Position numbers and translations under genes: made by a program. From Geminicoccaceae bacterium (GTDB lineage: Bacteria > Pseudomonadota > Alphaproteobacteria > Geminicoccales > Geminicoccaceae): a DNA stretch of 12,355 nt. This document shows positions 1 to 5,774 of the stretch, piece after piece; within the stretch, counting starts at the first letter, position 1, and each line of letters opens with the position of its first letter. The notes under the pieces were generated by a model. It was not told where the DNA came from, did not search any database, and saw nothing but the letters and a program-made list of their open reading frames with translations. The stretch spans positions 1-12,355 of the forward strand of contig JAGREZ010000008.1 of the NCBI GenBank assembly GCA_020446285.1, written 5' to 3'.

Positions 1-473
1 GCAGTGTCGAGGACTGCCGCAGGGCAGTCGGGGCGTTTGCCGAGGCCGAGGGCCGGCGGCCGCGTATTCTCATCGCCAAGATGGGCCAGGACGGTCACGA
101 TCGCGGTCAGAAGGTGATTGCCACCGCCTTCGCCGATCTCGGCTTCGATGTCGATATCGGCCCGCTGTTCCAGACACCCGCCGAGGCCGCGCGACAGGCC
201 GTGGAAAACGATGTGCACATCGTCGGGGCATCGTCACTGGCCGCCGGTCACCTGACGCTCGTGCCCGAATTGAGGGCCGAGCTCGAACGGCAGGGACGCG
301 GCGATGTGATGATCGTGGTGGGCGGCGTGATACCACCCCAGGATCACGAAGCTCTCTACGCGGCGGGTGCCCGGGCCATCTTTCCACCCGGAACGGTCAT
401 CGCCGAAGCCGCGCTGGATCTTCTGCGGAAGCTCTCCGCCGATCTCGGCCACGAATTCGAGAAGGCCGGATAA
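1..473 (+). CDS. scpA: Methylmalonyl-CoA mutase, C-terminal B12-binding domain (5' truncated by window edge)
   Basis: The last 156 residues are visible, in the frame starting at base 3; the catalytic TIM-barrel half lies off the left edge. The enzyme interconverts (R)-methylmalonyl-CoA and succinyl-CoA in the cytoplasm using adenosylcobalamin, and is used in propionyl-CoA metabolism. The visible part is a complete cobalamin-binding Rossmann domain. [15 protein letters not shown] carries the DxHxxG motif, whose His (bases 96-98) is the expected lower axial cobalt ligand. Further on come the conserved [17 protein letters not shown] and VGGVIPPQD segments and the GTVIAEAA helix that closes the fold. 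The gene ends in TAA at 471-473 and is followed after 12 bp by a strong hairpin. A related B12 protein (a separate small mutase subunit) has the same domain, but the visible C-terminus matches the one-piece or large-subunit mutase well. Family confidence is high; the symbol is less certain (scpA, mcmA and bhbA are all used). Confidence 0.93.
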   Translation, partial: SVEDCRRAVGAFAEAEGRRPRILIAKMGQDGHDRGQKVIATAFADLGFDVDIGPLFQTPAEAARQAVENDVHIVGASSLAAGHLTLVPELRAELERQGRGDVMIVVGGVIPPQDHEALYAAGARAIFPPGTVIAEAALDLLRKLSADLGHEFEKAG

Positions 474-485
474 TCGCCGATCATG

Positions 486-511
486 AAATACCCCGCCGCA
501 GCGGGGTATTT
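486..511. terminator. Perfect 11-bp hairpin terminator between convergent genes
   Basis: An exact inverted repeat: AAATACCCCGC (486-496), loop CGCA (497-500), GCGGGGTATTT (501-511). It lies 12 bp after the mutase stop on the plus strand and 44 bp after the Rrf2 stop on the minus strand. Its ends are A-rich on one arm and T-rich on the other, so the stem itself supplies a short T stretch in both directions. It probably serves both converging genes as a bidirectional intrinsic terminator. The T tract after the stem is short, so termination may be partial. Confidence 0.8.
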
Positions 512-555
512 GACCTTGCGTTTGCGTTCAGGCGCCACGCAGGCTGCGCTGTCGG

Positions 556-1020
556 TCAGGCCACGGCTTCGGCGGGGATCCGTCTTGGACGTTGCGAGAA
601 AGCTGCTCCGTCGATCGACTTCGCGCGACGGCAGAGATCATCGACGGTGATCGAATTGAGGATGCCCATCAACTCGCCCTCGAGTTCGACCCAGAACGGT
701 CCGATGAGGTTCTCGCCGAGCGGCGAACTGGATGTGGGCACACCACCATCGTCTTCCTCGAGCCCTTCGACGACGGCGATGATCCGACCGACCGTGATGT
801 TCCGGCGTTCGTCGGCGAGACGATACCCGCCATGCGGCCCGCGAACGCCCTTGAGAACGCCCGCCCGCACGAGTTGCTGAATGACATCCTCGAGATAGCG
901 CTTGGGAAGGCCCATCCGGTCGCTGACATGCTGGCTCTGGACCAGACCCTTCTCCGATCTCAACGCTATGTCGACGATGGCCTCGATCACGAGCGCCAGC
1001 TTTTTCGTTGGTCGTAACAT
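556..1020 (-). CDS. Rrf2-family transcriptional regulator without Fe-S cysteine cluster
   Basis: A 154-residue winged-helix DNA-binding protein of the Rrf2 family. The N-terminus (MLRPTKKLALVIEAIVDIAL) forms the first helix. Residues about 26-50 are the helix-turn-helix (QHVSDRMGLPKRYLEDVIQQL), followed by the wing KGVRGPHGGYRLA (about 57-69) and the IITVGRII-like dimer-helix start typical of the family. IscR, NsrR and RirA carry three clustered cysteines after residue 90. Here that region (EGLEEDDGGVPTSSSPLGEN) has none, and the only cysteine is Cys130, so a [2Fe-2S] or [4Fe-4S] sensor is unlikely and the signal is unknown. I chose the ATG at 1020 because homology begins there; an in-frame extension to 1182 is not protein-like. 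The Shine-Dalgarno sequence is weak. It is a single gene with a hairpin terminator (486-511) downstream and a long AT-rich upstream region with an FNR-type box. Its targets cannot be read from context. Confidence 0.88.
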   Translation of the reverse strand: MLRPTKKLALVIEAIVDIALRSEKGLVQSQHVSDRMGLPKRYLEDVIQQLVRAGVLKGVRGPHGGYRLADERRNITVGRIIAVVEGLEEDDGGVPTSSSPLGENLIGPFWVELEGELMGILNSITVDDLCRRAKSIDGAAFSQRPRRIPAEAVA

Positions 1021-1241
1021 GGATGGCCACCCCGTATTGTGAAACGTTCGATTTCGAAAGCTGCACGATCCGGTCCCGGATGATGCACTCGCGCTGGCAC
1101 GACCTGACAGATCGCGGAAAGCACGACTTCGTCGGATACCGGCCCCGGCAGTCATCGACAGGTATCTTCCGGCGCGGAACATTCATTCCATATCAGAACG
1201 CTCCACAAAGGAAGATTAGTAGTCGGTGAACAACATATAAA

Positions 1242-1271
1242 TCTATAGGCGTCAGAATTGATCAAGGTCAA
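1242..1271 (-). promoter_or_regulatory. Candidate sigma-70 promoter for the Rrf2 gene
   Basis: On the minus strand TTGACC (1271-1266) is followed 18 bp later by TATAGA (1247-1242), five and four matches to the -35 and -10 consensus. The predicted start near 1235 gives a leader of about 215 nt before the Rrf2 ATG at 1020. The -35 hexamer lies inside the FNR-type box, so a factor bound there would be expected to block this promoter. Seen: hexamers and spacing. Inferred: use as a promoter. A second TATATG (1239-1234) could serve as an alternative -10. Confidence 0.45.
1258..1271. promoter_or_regulatory. FNR/FixK/DNR-type operator, TTGAY-N4-RTCAA
   Basis: The plus strand reads TTGATCAAGGTCAA, an exact match to the TTGAY-N4-RTCAA consensus of the alphaproteobacterial FnrL/FixK/DNR branch of the CRP/FNR superfamily; the minus strand matches it equally. 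A weaker copy with one mismatch, TTGTTTGGTGTCAA, lies at 1308-1321. Such sites normally respond to low oxygen or nitric oxide. A 14-mer of this degeneracy can occur by chance in AT-rich DNA, but this one sits in an intergenic region at a promoter-like distance from an extended -10 element. Confidence 0.55.
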
Positions 1272-1290
1272 CCCGTGTAAAGATTCAATT

Positions 1291-1306
1291 TGATATAGTA
1301 TTTGCA
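1291..1306 (+). promoter_or_regulatory. Candidate extended -10 element of a class II FNR-dependent promoter
   Basis: TGATATAGT (1291-1299) fits an extended -10 (TGnTATAAT) with one mismatch, and predicts a start near 1306. The centre of the FNR-type box (1264.5) is then at -41.5, the standard position for class II activation, where a -35 hexamer is not needed; none is visible. Transcription would run rightward through the AT-rich gap towards 1439-1620. No RNA data are available here; this is inferred from geometry alone. Confidence 0.4.
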
Positions 1307-1438
1307 CTTGTTTGGTGTCAATGAGGATCAAGCAACTAAACTTCCAGGGATCATTATACCAATATGAATTGAAAAGTTTCGCGAATAGCTTGTTATTGTT
1401 TTCGCAATTTTGATCGATTTGGTAGCCAGTTGGATTAC

Positions 1439-1561
1439 ATGGTCAAAAAAGTGGTACACAGGCTTCGCCGCCCCGCCTCAGGATGTTGCGGATCTGGCGC
1501 ACCCGAACGAACCAAAAAAAATCTCCACCAGAACAGGGAAGAAATACTACTTGAAATCTAA
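1439..1561 (+). CDS. Possible 40-residue small protein downstream of the FNR-type promoter (doubtful)
   Basis: An ATG-initiated ORF (MVKKVVHRLRRPASGCCGSG, then a charged tail ending EEILLEI) lies about 130 nt downstream of the predicted plus-strand start at 1306. It is basic at the N-terminus, has a Cys-Cys pair in a glycine/serine turn, and ends in a predicted acidic helix. No family is recognised. Only a weak GGA lies upstream of the ATG. A different frame is open over 1410-1601 (63 codons from TTG, no Shine-Dalgarno); at most one of the two can be the main product, and quite possibly neither is. It is recorded because it lies in a composition-shifted stretch with a plausible promoter. It could equally be a chance ORF, a remnant, or part of a non-coding RNA. 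Confidence 0.15.
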   Translation: MVKKVVHRLRRPASGCCGSGAPERTKKNLHQNREEILLEI

Positions 1562-1634
1562 GGTTGAATGGAACTTTCTATATTCTCTTTTATGTAGATA
1601 AAATATCGACAAATGTCGGCTATCGAAAATCAGG

Positions 1635-1687
1635 CGCCCGGCTTTCGGCTTTCCTGAAAGAAACCGGGCGGCATGTCGCCCGCCCGG
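1635..1687 (-). terminator. Terminator of the PLP-enzyme gene, two mutually exclusive hairpins
   Basis: Read on the minus strand, 13 bp after the stop of the PLP gene, CCGGGCGG (1687-1680), an 8-nt loop and CCGCCCGG (1671-1664) form a perfect 8-bp stem, followed by TTTCTTTC (1663-1656): an intrinsic terminator. The second arm can also pair further downstream: GCCCGG plus TTTC (1669-1660) with GAAA plus CCGGGC (1646-1636), with one bulged base. The two structures share 1664-1670 and cannot form together. A short T stretch (ATTTTC) also lies a few bases beyond the second stem. Confidence 0.7.
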
Positions 1688-1700
1688 CACGATGGGACCG

Positions 1701-3023
1701 TCAGGCCGAAATGAAGTGAAGGTGCTTGAAGCTGGCGCGCCAGTCGGCAACCTCGTCGGCGAGATGCTCCGGCTGCGAAGCCGAAAGTGCCCTTTGCAGA
1801 AGTGACGCCATCCTCGGCACATCGCTTTCGCTTACACCGATCCGGCAGAGTTCGGGCGTGCCGATCCGCAGGCCGTTCATGTCTCCCTCGACCGGATCGA
1901 CGGGAAGGCCGATCCCGCAGGCGAGGAACCCGGCCCGCCGAAGCTTGCGCGACGCTGCCTGCCCACCGCCGAAGCCGGCTGCCTCGATCGCGAACTGGTG
2001 CGAGGCGGTACAACCGCGCTCCCTTGCATGGACCGGAAGGCCCTCACCGGCCAGCGCTTCGGCCAATTCCCTTGCGCGTGCGGCCATGGCGCGGGCATAG
2101 GCTTCGCCATGGTCGCGCCAGTCGAGCATCGTCATGGCCAGCGCGGCCACCCGTCCCGCATCGAAATTCGCGGTCATTCCCGGAAAGGCGATGGCATCCA
2201 GCTTGCGCGCCAGAGCGGCGTCGCTGGTGACGATGAGCCCGCCGGCGGGTCCCCCGAGGCTCTTGTAGGTGCTCATGGTCATCAGATCGGCGCCATGGGC
2301 GAGCGGATTGTCGAACACGCCACCGGCGATCATGCTGCATTGATGGGCGGCGTCGAACAGCAGCCGTGCCTCGAAGCGCCGGGCGATCCGGGCGATCTCC
2401 CCGACCGGATGCGGGAACAGATTGAGACTGCCGCCGATGGAGATCAGCTTCGGTCGTACCTTGCCGGCCAGTCGTTCGAGGCCTTCGAGATCCACCGTGT
2501 AGCCGTCCGCGTCGATCGGGGCCTCATGGATGTCGAGGCCGTACAGCCCGGCGCAGCCGGCATGATTGTGGGTCACATGACCGCCAATGGCAGGCGGCGG
2601 AACGATGATGCTGTCGCCCGGCTTGCAGGTGGCCATGAATGCGTAGAGATTGGCCATGGCTCCTGACGCGACCCGCACCTCGGCGAAGCCGGCATCGAAG
2701 ATTTCGGCGCAGAGTTCAGCCGCGATGACCTCGATCTCCTCGATCGCCTCGAGACCCATCTCGTACTTGTCGCCGGGATAGCCGAGCGACGGGCGCGCAC
2801 CGAGTCCCTCGCTGAGCAGCGCCTCGGCCCTCGGATTCATGATGTTGGTGGCCGGATTGAGGTTGAAGCAGAGACGTTCGTGGATCCTGCGGTTTTCGCT
2901 GGCCAAGTCGCGCAGCCGGTCGGCAATTGCCCTGCTGTCGGCTTTCGAGGCCTTCGCGGCCAGTGAAAGAACGTGATCCTCGCAGGCTTGCGGAACCCAG
3001 TTGCGGCGATTGAGCCTCGTCAT
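1701..3023 (-). CDS. Divergent serine hydroxymethyltransferase-fold PLP enzyme
   Basis: A 440-residue fold-type I PLP enzyme, clearly of the SHMT (GlyA) family but not ordinary GlyA. Conserved: GYPG (82-85), SGAMAN (about 120-125), GGHVTHNHAG (148-157), the PLP-contacting DAAH (224-227), STYKSLGGPAGG with the Schiff-base lysine K254, and LRIGTPE with the carboxylate-binding arginine R386. By eye, the catalytic Glu of the SHMT 'ASEN' motif is replaced (NPATN, 56-60), and the tyrosine pair after GYPG becomes KYEMG. It may therefore be a folate-independent aldolase or an enzyme for a substituted serine, such as an alpha-methylserine aldolase or hydroxymethyltransferase, rather than a housekeeping SHMT. 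The ATG at 3023 has GGGGAAG 8 nt upstream, better than the in-frame GTG at 3062. It lies 81 bp downstream of pyk on the same strand with no clear terminator between, so co-transcription is likely; an intrinsic terminator follows. Confidence 0.85.
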   Translation of the reverse strand: MTRLNRRNWVPQACEDHVLSLAAKASKADSRAIADRLRDLASENRRIHERLCFNLNPATNIMNPRAEALLSEGLGARPSLGYPGDKYEMGLEAIEEIEVIAAELCAEIFDAGFAEVRVASGAMANLYAFMATCKPGDSIIVPPPAIGGHVTHNHAGCAGLYGLDIHEAPIDADGYTVDLEGLERLAGKVRPKLISIGGSLNLFPHPVGEIARIARRFEARLLFDAAHQCSMIAGGVFDNPLAHGADLMTMSTYKSLGGPAGGLIVTSDAALARKLDAIAFPGMTANFDAGRVAALAMTMLDWRDHGEAYARAMAARARELAEALAGEGLPVHARERGCTASHQFAIEAAGFGGGQAASRKLRRAGFLACGIGLPVDPVEGDMNGLRIGTPELCRIGVSESDVPRMASLLQRALSASQPEHLADEVADWRASFKHLHFISA

Positions 3024-3104
3024 CGTCTCGACTTCCCCGACAGGCCACGGCTCTACGCCCACGCGCGAAAATGCGGCCGGAATGAATGTTGCGGACAGCG
3101 CCTG

Positions 3105-4520
3105 TCAGGATACCCAGGCGATCCTGAGAATGTTCGTCGCACCCGGCGTTCCGAACGGCAGGCCGGCGGTGATCACGATACAGGTGCCCGGCGACGCGAA
3201 ACCTTCCTGTTTGGCGTATTTGCGTGCCTTGGCGACCATCTCGTCGAGATCGTGCGCATCCTCGGTGAACACGGCATGCACACCCCAGGCGAGAGCCAGC
3301 TTGCGGGCGGTGGGCATCCGGGTGATGAGCCCGAGAATCGGCCGGTCGGGTCGCTCGCGGGAGGCGCGGAGCGTGGTCGCGCCGGACGTCGTGTAGGTGA
3401 CGATGCAGCCGGCCTGCATGGTATGCGCGACCTGCCCGGCGGCAAGCGTGATCGCATCGGCGGGCGTACGTTCGGCAACGGCATGATGGGCTTCGAGATA
3501 GGAACGGTAGAGCTCGTCATGCTCGACGCTCTGGATGATGCGCGACATCATCGAGACGGCTTCGACCGGATATTCGCCGGCAGCACTTTCGGCCGACAGC
3601 ATCACCGCATCGGCACCATCATAGATGGCGCTGGCGACGTCCGATGCCTCGGCACGGGTGGGAGCCGGCGAGGAGATCATGCTCTCGAGCATCTGCGTTG
3701 CGACGATCACCGGCTTGCCGGCGTCACGGCAGGCGCGGATCATGCGTTTCTGCAGACCCGGCACCACTTCAGGCGGCATCTCCACCCCGAGATCGCCACG
3801 CGCCACCATGATGCCGTCGGAAAGTTCGATGATCTCGCCGAGCCTGTCGATGGCCGCCGGTTTCTCGATCTTGGCCATGAGTGCGGCGCGGCCCGCGACC
3901 AGCCGGCGCGCCTCCGCCATGTCCTCGGGCCGCTGGACGAAGGAAAGGGCAATCCAGTCGGCGCCGAGTTCGAGGCCGTACATCAGGTCGTGGATGTCCT
4001 TGTCCGTCATGGCGCCGATCGGCAGTACCACGTTGGGAACGTTCACGCCCTTGTTGTTGGACAGGCCGCCACCGGCAAGGACCGTCGTCTCGGCGAAATC
4101 CTCTCCGCAACGTTCGACCCCGAGCCGGATCTTGCCATCATCGAGAAGGAGTTCCGTTCCCGGCGATATCGCAGCGAAGATCTCCGGATGCGGAAGGCAG
4201 ACGCGCTTCTGGTCGCCGATGGCCGGATCGAGATCGAGGCGGAACGCCTCACCCCTGGTCAGCCCGACACGCCCGCGCTCGAACTGCCCGACGCGCAGCT
4301 TGGGGCCCTGCAGGTCCATGAGTATGCCGATGGGACGGCCACGCTCCTTCTCCACCGCGCGCACGGCCTCGAAGCGGGCGAGATGCTCCTCGTGGCTTCC
4401 GTGACTGAAATTGAGCCGGAACACATCCACGCCGGCGGATGCGAGTTCCGCTATCCGCTCGGGCGTCGAACTCGACGGCCCCAGTGTTGCGACGATCTTG
4501 GCGCTTCTTTCGCGACGCAT
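3105..4520 (-). CDS. pyk: Pyruvate kinase
   Basis: A 471-residue cytoplasmic glycolytic enzyme converting phosphoenolpyruvate and ADP to pyruvate and ATP. The length is normal for bacterial pyruvate kinase. Motifs in order: AKIVATLGPSS (7-17), FRLNFSHGSHEEH (34-46), MDLQGPKLRVG (68-78), LLDDGKI (125-131), the LPIGAMTDKD segment (167-176), the catalytic AKIEKP with K217 and Mg-ligand E219, ARGDLGVEMP with D243 (240-249), the ATQMLESMISSPAPTRAEASDVA block (274-296) and DGADAVMLSAESAAGEYP (301-318). The C-terminal allosteric domain is complete (TTSGATTLRASRERP, about 377-391). The ATG at 4520 has AGGGA six bases upstream. The C-terminus is short and carries no extra PEP-utilising domain. It probably leads a two-gene unit with the PLP enzyme downstream. 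The 282-bp upstream region carries repeats that may be regulatory. Confidence 0.97.
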   Translation of the reverse strand: MRRERSAKIVATLGPSSSTPERIAELASAGVDVFRLNFSHGSHEEHLARFEAVRAVEKERGRPIGILMDLQGPKLRVGQFERGRVGLTRGEAFRLDLDPAIGDQKRVCLPHPEIFAAISPGTELLLDDGKIRLGVERCGEDFAETTVLAGGGLSNNKGVNVPNVVLPIGAMTDKDIHDLMYGLELGADWIALSFVQRPEDMAEARRLVAGRAALMAKIEKPAAIDRLGEIIELSDGIMVARGDLGVEMPPEVVPGLQKRMIRACRDAGKPVIVATQMLESMISSPAPTRAEASDVASAIYDGADAVMLSAESAAGEYPVEAVSMMSRIIQSVEHDELYRSYLEAHHAVAERTPADAITLAAGQVAHTMQAGCIVTYTTSGATTLRASRERPDRPILGLITRMPTARKLALAWGVHAVFTEDAHDLDEMVAKARKYAKQEGFASPGTCIVITAGLPFGTPGATNILRIAWVS

Positions 4521-4635
4521 GTTGCTTCCCTGGCGGGATTGGAACTCCGGCTACGCTGCATAACCGAACTTGCCCGGCCTGTCACTCCGGCCGTTACCCG
4601 CGCGAAAAACGTCCTGTATCGTTCAACCTGATCTA

Positions 4636-4674
4636 GTGCTCAGGCGCATTCACCTCGTTCATTCACCCGAGCAC
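4636..4674. repeat. Nested repeat upstream of pyk: inverted GTGCTC/GAGCAC around two CATTCACC copies
   Basis: GTGCTC (4636-4641) and its reverse complement GAGCAC (4669-4674) flank two direct copies of CATTCACC (4647-4654 and 4660-4667), spaced 13 bp start to start. The block is 116-154 bp upstream of the pyk ATG, a plausible position for a promoter or operator, but I cannot identify confident -35/-10 hexamers. Seen: the repeats. Inferred: that they bind a regulator. Confidence 0.35.
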
Positions 4675-4689
4675 CAGCTCCTTGTTTTT

Positions 4690-4738
4690 TGCATCAATTT
4701 ATCCAGTCAGATCAGTATGATCTGTCTGGATCGATGCA
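4690..4738. repeat. Long imperfect palindrome between tadC and pyk
   Basis: Arms of 14 bp (4701-4714 and 4718-4731) pair around a GTA centre with one mismatch (4707/4725). An outer TGCATC/GATGCA pair (4690-4695 and 4733-4738) extends the stem past a 5-nt/1-nt internal loop. It lies 65-113 bp after the tadC stop and 170-218 bp before the pyk start. On the minus-strand transcript the stem is followed by an A run rather than U, so it is not a classical intrinsic terminator for the tad operon. It may instead stabilise the 3' end of the tad mRNA or be an operator for pyk. Confidence 0.6.
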
Positions 4739-4802
4739 CTGGCCGCCGGAGCACCGGGCTGACGCTGGTCCCGCATCCGGAAACCCTCCCGACGGTCGAA
4801 CC

Positions 4803-5774
4803 CTATTTGATGAGCGTGTCGGAGATGTCGATGACGGCCGGGCCGGCAAGGACGATGAACAGCGTCGGCAGGATGAAGACGATCATCGGCACGGTCAGCG
4901 TCGCCGGAAGCCTCGCCGCCTTCTCCTCGGCCTTGAGCATGCGCTCCTCACGGAATTCGGCCGCGAGCACGCGCAGCGACTGCGACAGTGGCGTGCCGTA
5001 TTTTTCAGTCTGGATCAGTGTGTTGACAACACCGCGGATGGACGGAAGATCGACGCGATCGCCGAGATTGGCCAGCGCCTGACGGCGATCGGGAAGAAAA
5101 TTGAGCTCGACCGCCGCGAGCGACAGTTCCTCGCTGAGCTCGGGCGAGGCGTCGTCGATCTCCTCGGAAACGCGCGTGAGGGCGACATCGAGGCTCAGAC
5201 CGGATTCCGCACAGATCACGAGAAGATCCAGACCGTCGGGCAAGGCTCGCTGGATCGCGGTGGAACGCTTCTTGCGCCGGTTGTTCAGGATCGTGTCGGG
5301 AGCATAGAAGCCGACGATGACGAGAAGCATGGTCACGCCGACCCGCATGATCTGCTGTTCGAAGATGCCCGCGGCGGTCAGCGTGATGAAGGTCACGAAA
5401 CCCGCAGCCATGGGTACGGTGAGCTTGGCGAAGAGATAGACCGACACCGCACTGCCGGCCTTGATGCCCGCCTGCTGCATTCGCATGCGAAGCTTCTTGT
5501 TTTCATTGATGTTCTTGAGATTGGCGAGCGTCACCACCCGTTCGATGAACTTCATCGAACGCACCGGGGTTCCCCGCTTGCGCCTGTCCTTGGTCTCGCT
5601 GCTGATTTCCGCCCGCCGGCGTTCGAGAATCTTCGTGCGTTTCTTCGAATGGTCGCGCTCGACGAGCGTGAACCAGAAGAAAAGGAAACTCACGCCGGTC
5701 AGGCCGCCAATGACCAGCGTCAGGATATCGTTGAAGTCGAGACCGCCACCGAACAGGCTGTCGAACATGCTCAT
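4803..5774 (-). CDS. tadC: Flp pilus inner-membrane platform protein TadC (T2SSF domain)
   Basis: A 323-residue integral membrane protein, partner of TadB in the inner-membrane platform of the Flp (type IVc) pilus. An N-terminal membrane segment (about 15-36) is followed by a basic cytoplasmic stretch with many Arg/Lys (40-75), two hydrophobic segments (about 112-160), the T2SSF domain with RALPDGLDLLVICAESGLSLDVAL (about 176-199) and EKYGTPLSQSLRVLAAEFREERMLKAEEKA (about 257-286), and a final membrane helix (about 292-312). The ATG at 5774 overlaps the tadB stop (ATGA), so translation is probably coupled; a longer in-frame ORF running to 6713 is an artefact of the tadB reading frame. It is the last gene of the operon here: tadD does not follow, and pyk begins after 282 bp. 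Confidence 0.94.
   Translation of the reverse strand: MSMFDSLFGGGLDFNDILTLVIGGLTGVSFLFFWFTLVERDHSKKRTKILERRRAEISSETKDRRKRGTPVRSMKFIERVVTLANLKNINENKKLRMRMQQAGIKAGSAVSVYLFAKLTVPMAAGFVTFITLTAAGIFEQQIMRVGVTMLLVIVGFYAPDTILNNRRKKRSTAIQRALPDGLDLLVICAESGLSLDVALTRVSEEIDDASPELSEELSLAAVELNFLPDRRQALANLGDRVDLPSIRGVVNTLIQTEKYGTPLSQSLRVLAAEFREERMLKAEEKAARLPATLTVPMIVFILPTLFIVLAGPAVIDISDTLIK

Larger units (their letters stand above)
1021..1700. other. 680-bp intergenic gap, AT-rich core, no confident gene
   Basis: This is the longest stretch without a recognisable gene. From about 1200 to 1620 the GC content is about 39% by hand count, far below the flanking genes. A small GC-rich patch (about 1458-1510) interrupts it. 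It holds an FNR-type box (1258-1271), promoter-like sequences on both strands, two small plus-strand ORFs that I cannot support as genes (1410-1601, 63 codons from TTG; 1439-1561, 40 codons from ATG), and the terminator hairpins of the minus-strand PLP gene at its right end. Bases 1021-1200 are probably the leader of the Rrf2 gene. The composition shift could mean acquired DNA, an eroded mobile remnant or simply a long regulatory region. Confidence 0.7.

Noticed and set aside
1455..1515. GC-rich patch that in one minus-strand frame reads like the start of a transposase (VRQIRNIL)
   Set aside because: Only about eight residues look suggestive, with no terminal repeats or further homology; too short to call a mobile-element remnant.
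1410..1601. 63-codon plus-strand ORF from TTG
   Set aside because: No Shine-Dalgarno, no recognised family, starts with a rare codon in AT-rich DNA, and overlaps a 40-codon ATG ORF in another frame; kept only as part of the gap description.
1607..1618. CGACA-AA-TGTCG dyad near the end of the AT-rich gap
   Set aside because: A 5-bp stem with a 2-nt loop cannot form a stable hairpin, and it does not match a regulator site that I know.
3094..3106. GACAG-CGC-CTGTC inverted repeat at the pyk stop codon
   Set aside because: Only 5 bp per arm and no T tract, so I do not call a terminator between pyk and the PLP-enzyme gene.
2973..4631. 552-codon open frame on the plus strand opposite pyruvate kinase
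   Set aside because: It is exactly antisense to a well-conserved gene, has no domain-like sequence, and long antisense frames are common in GC-rich coding DNA.
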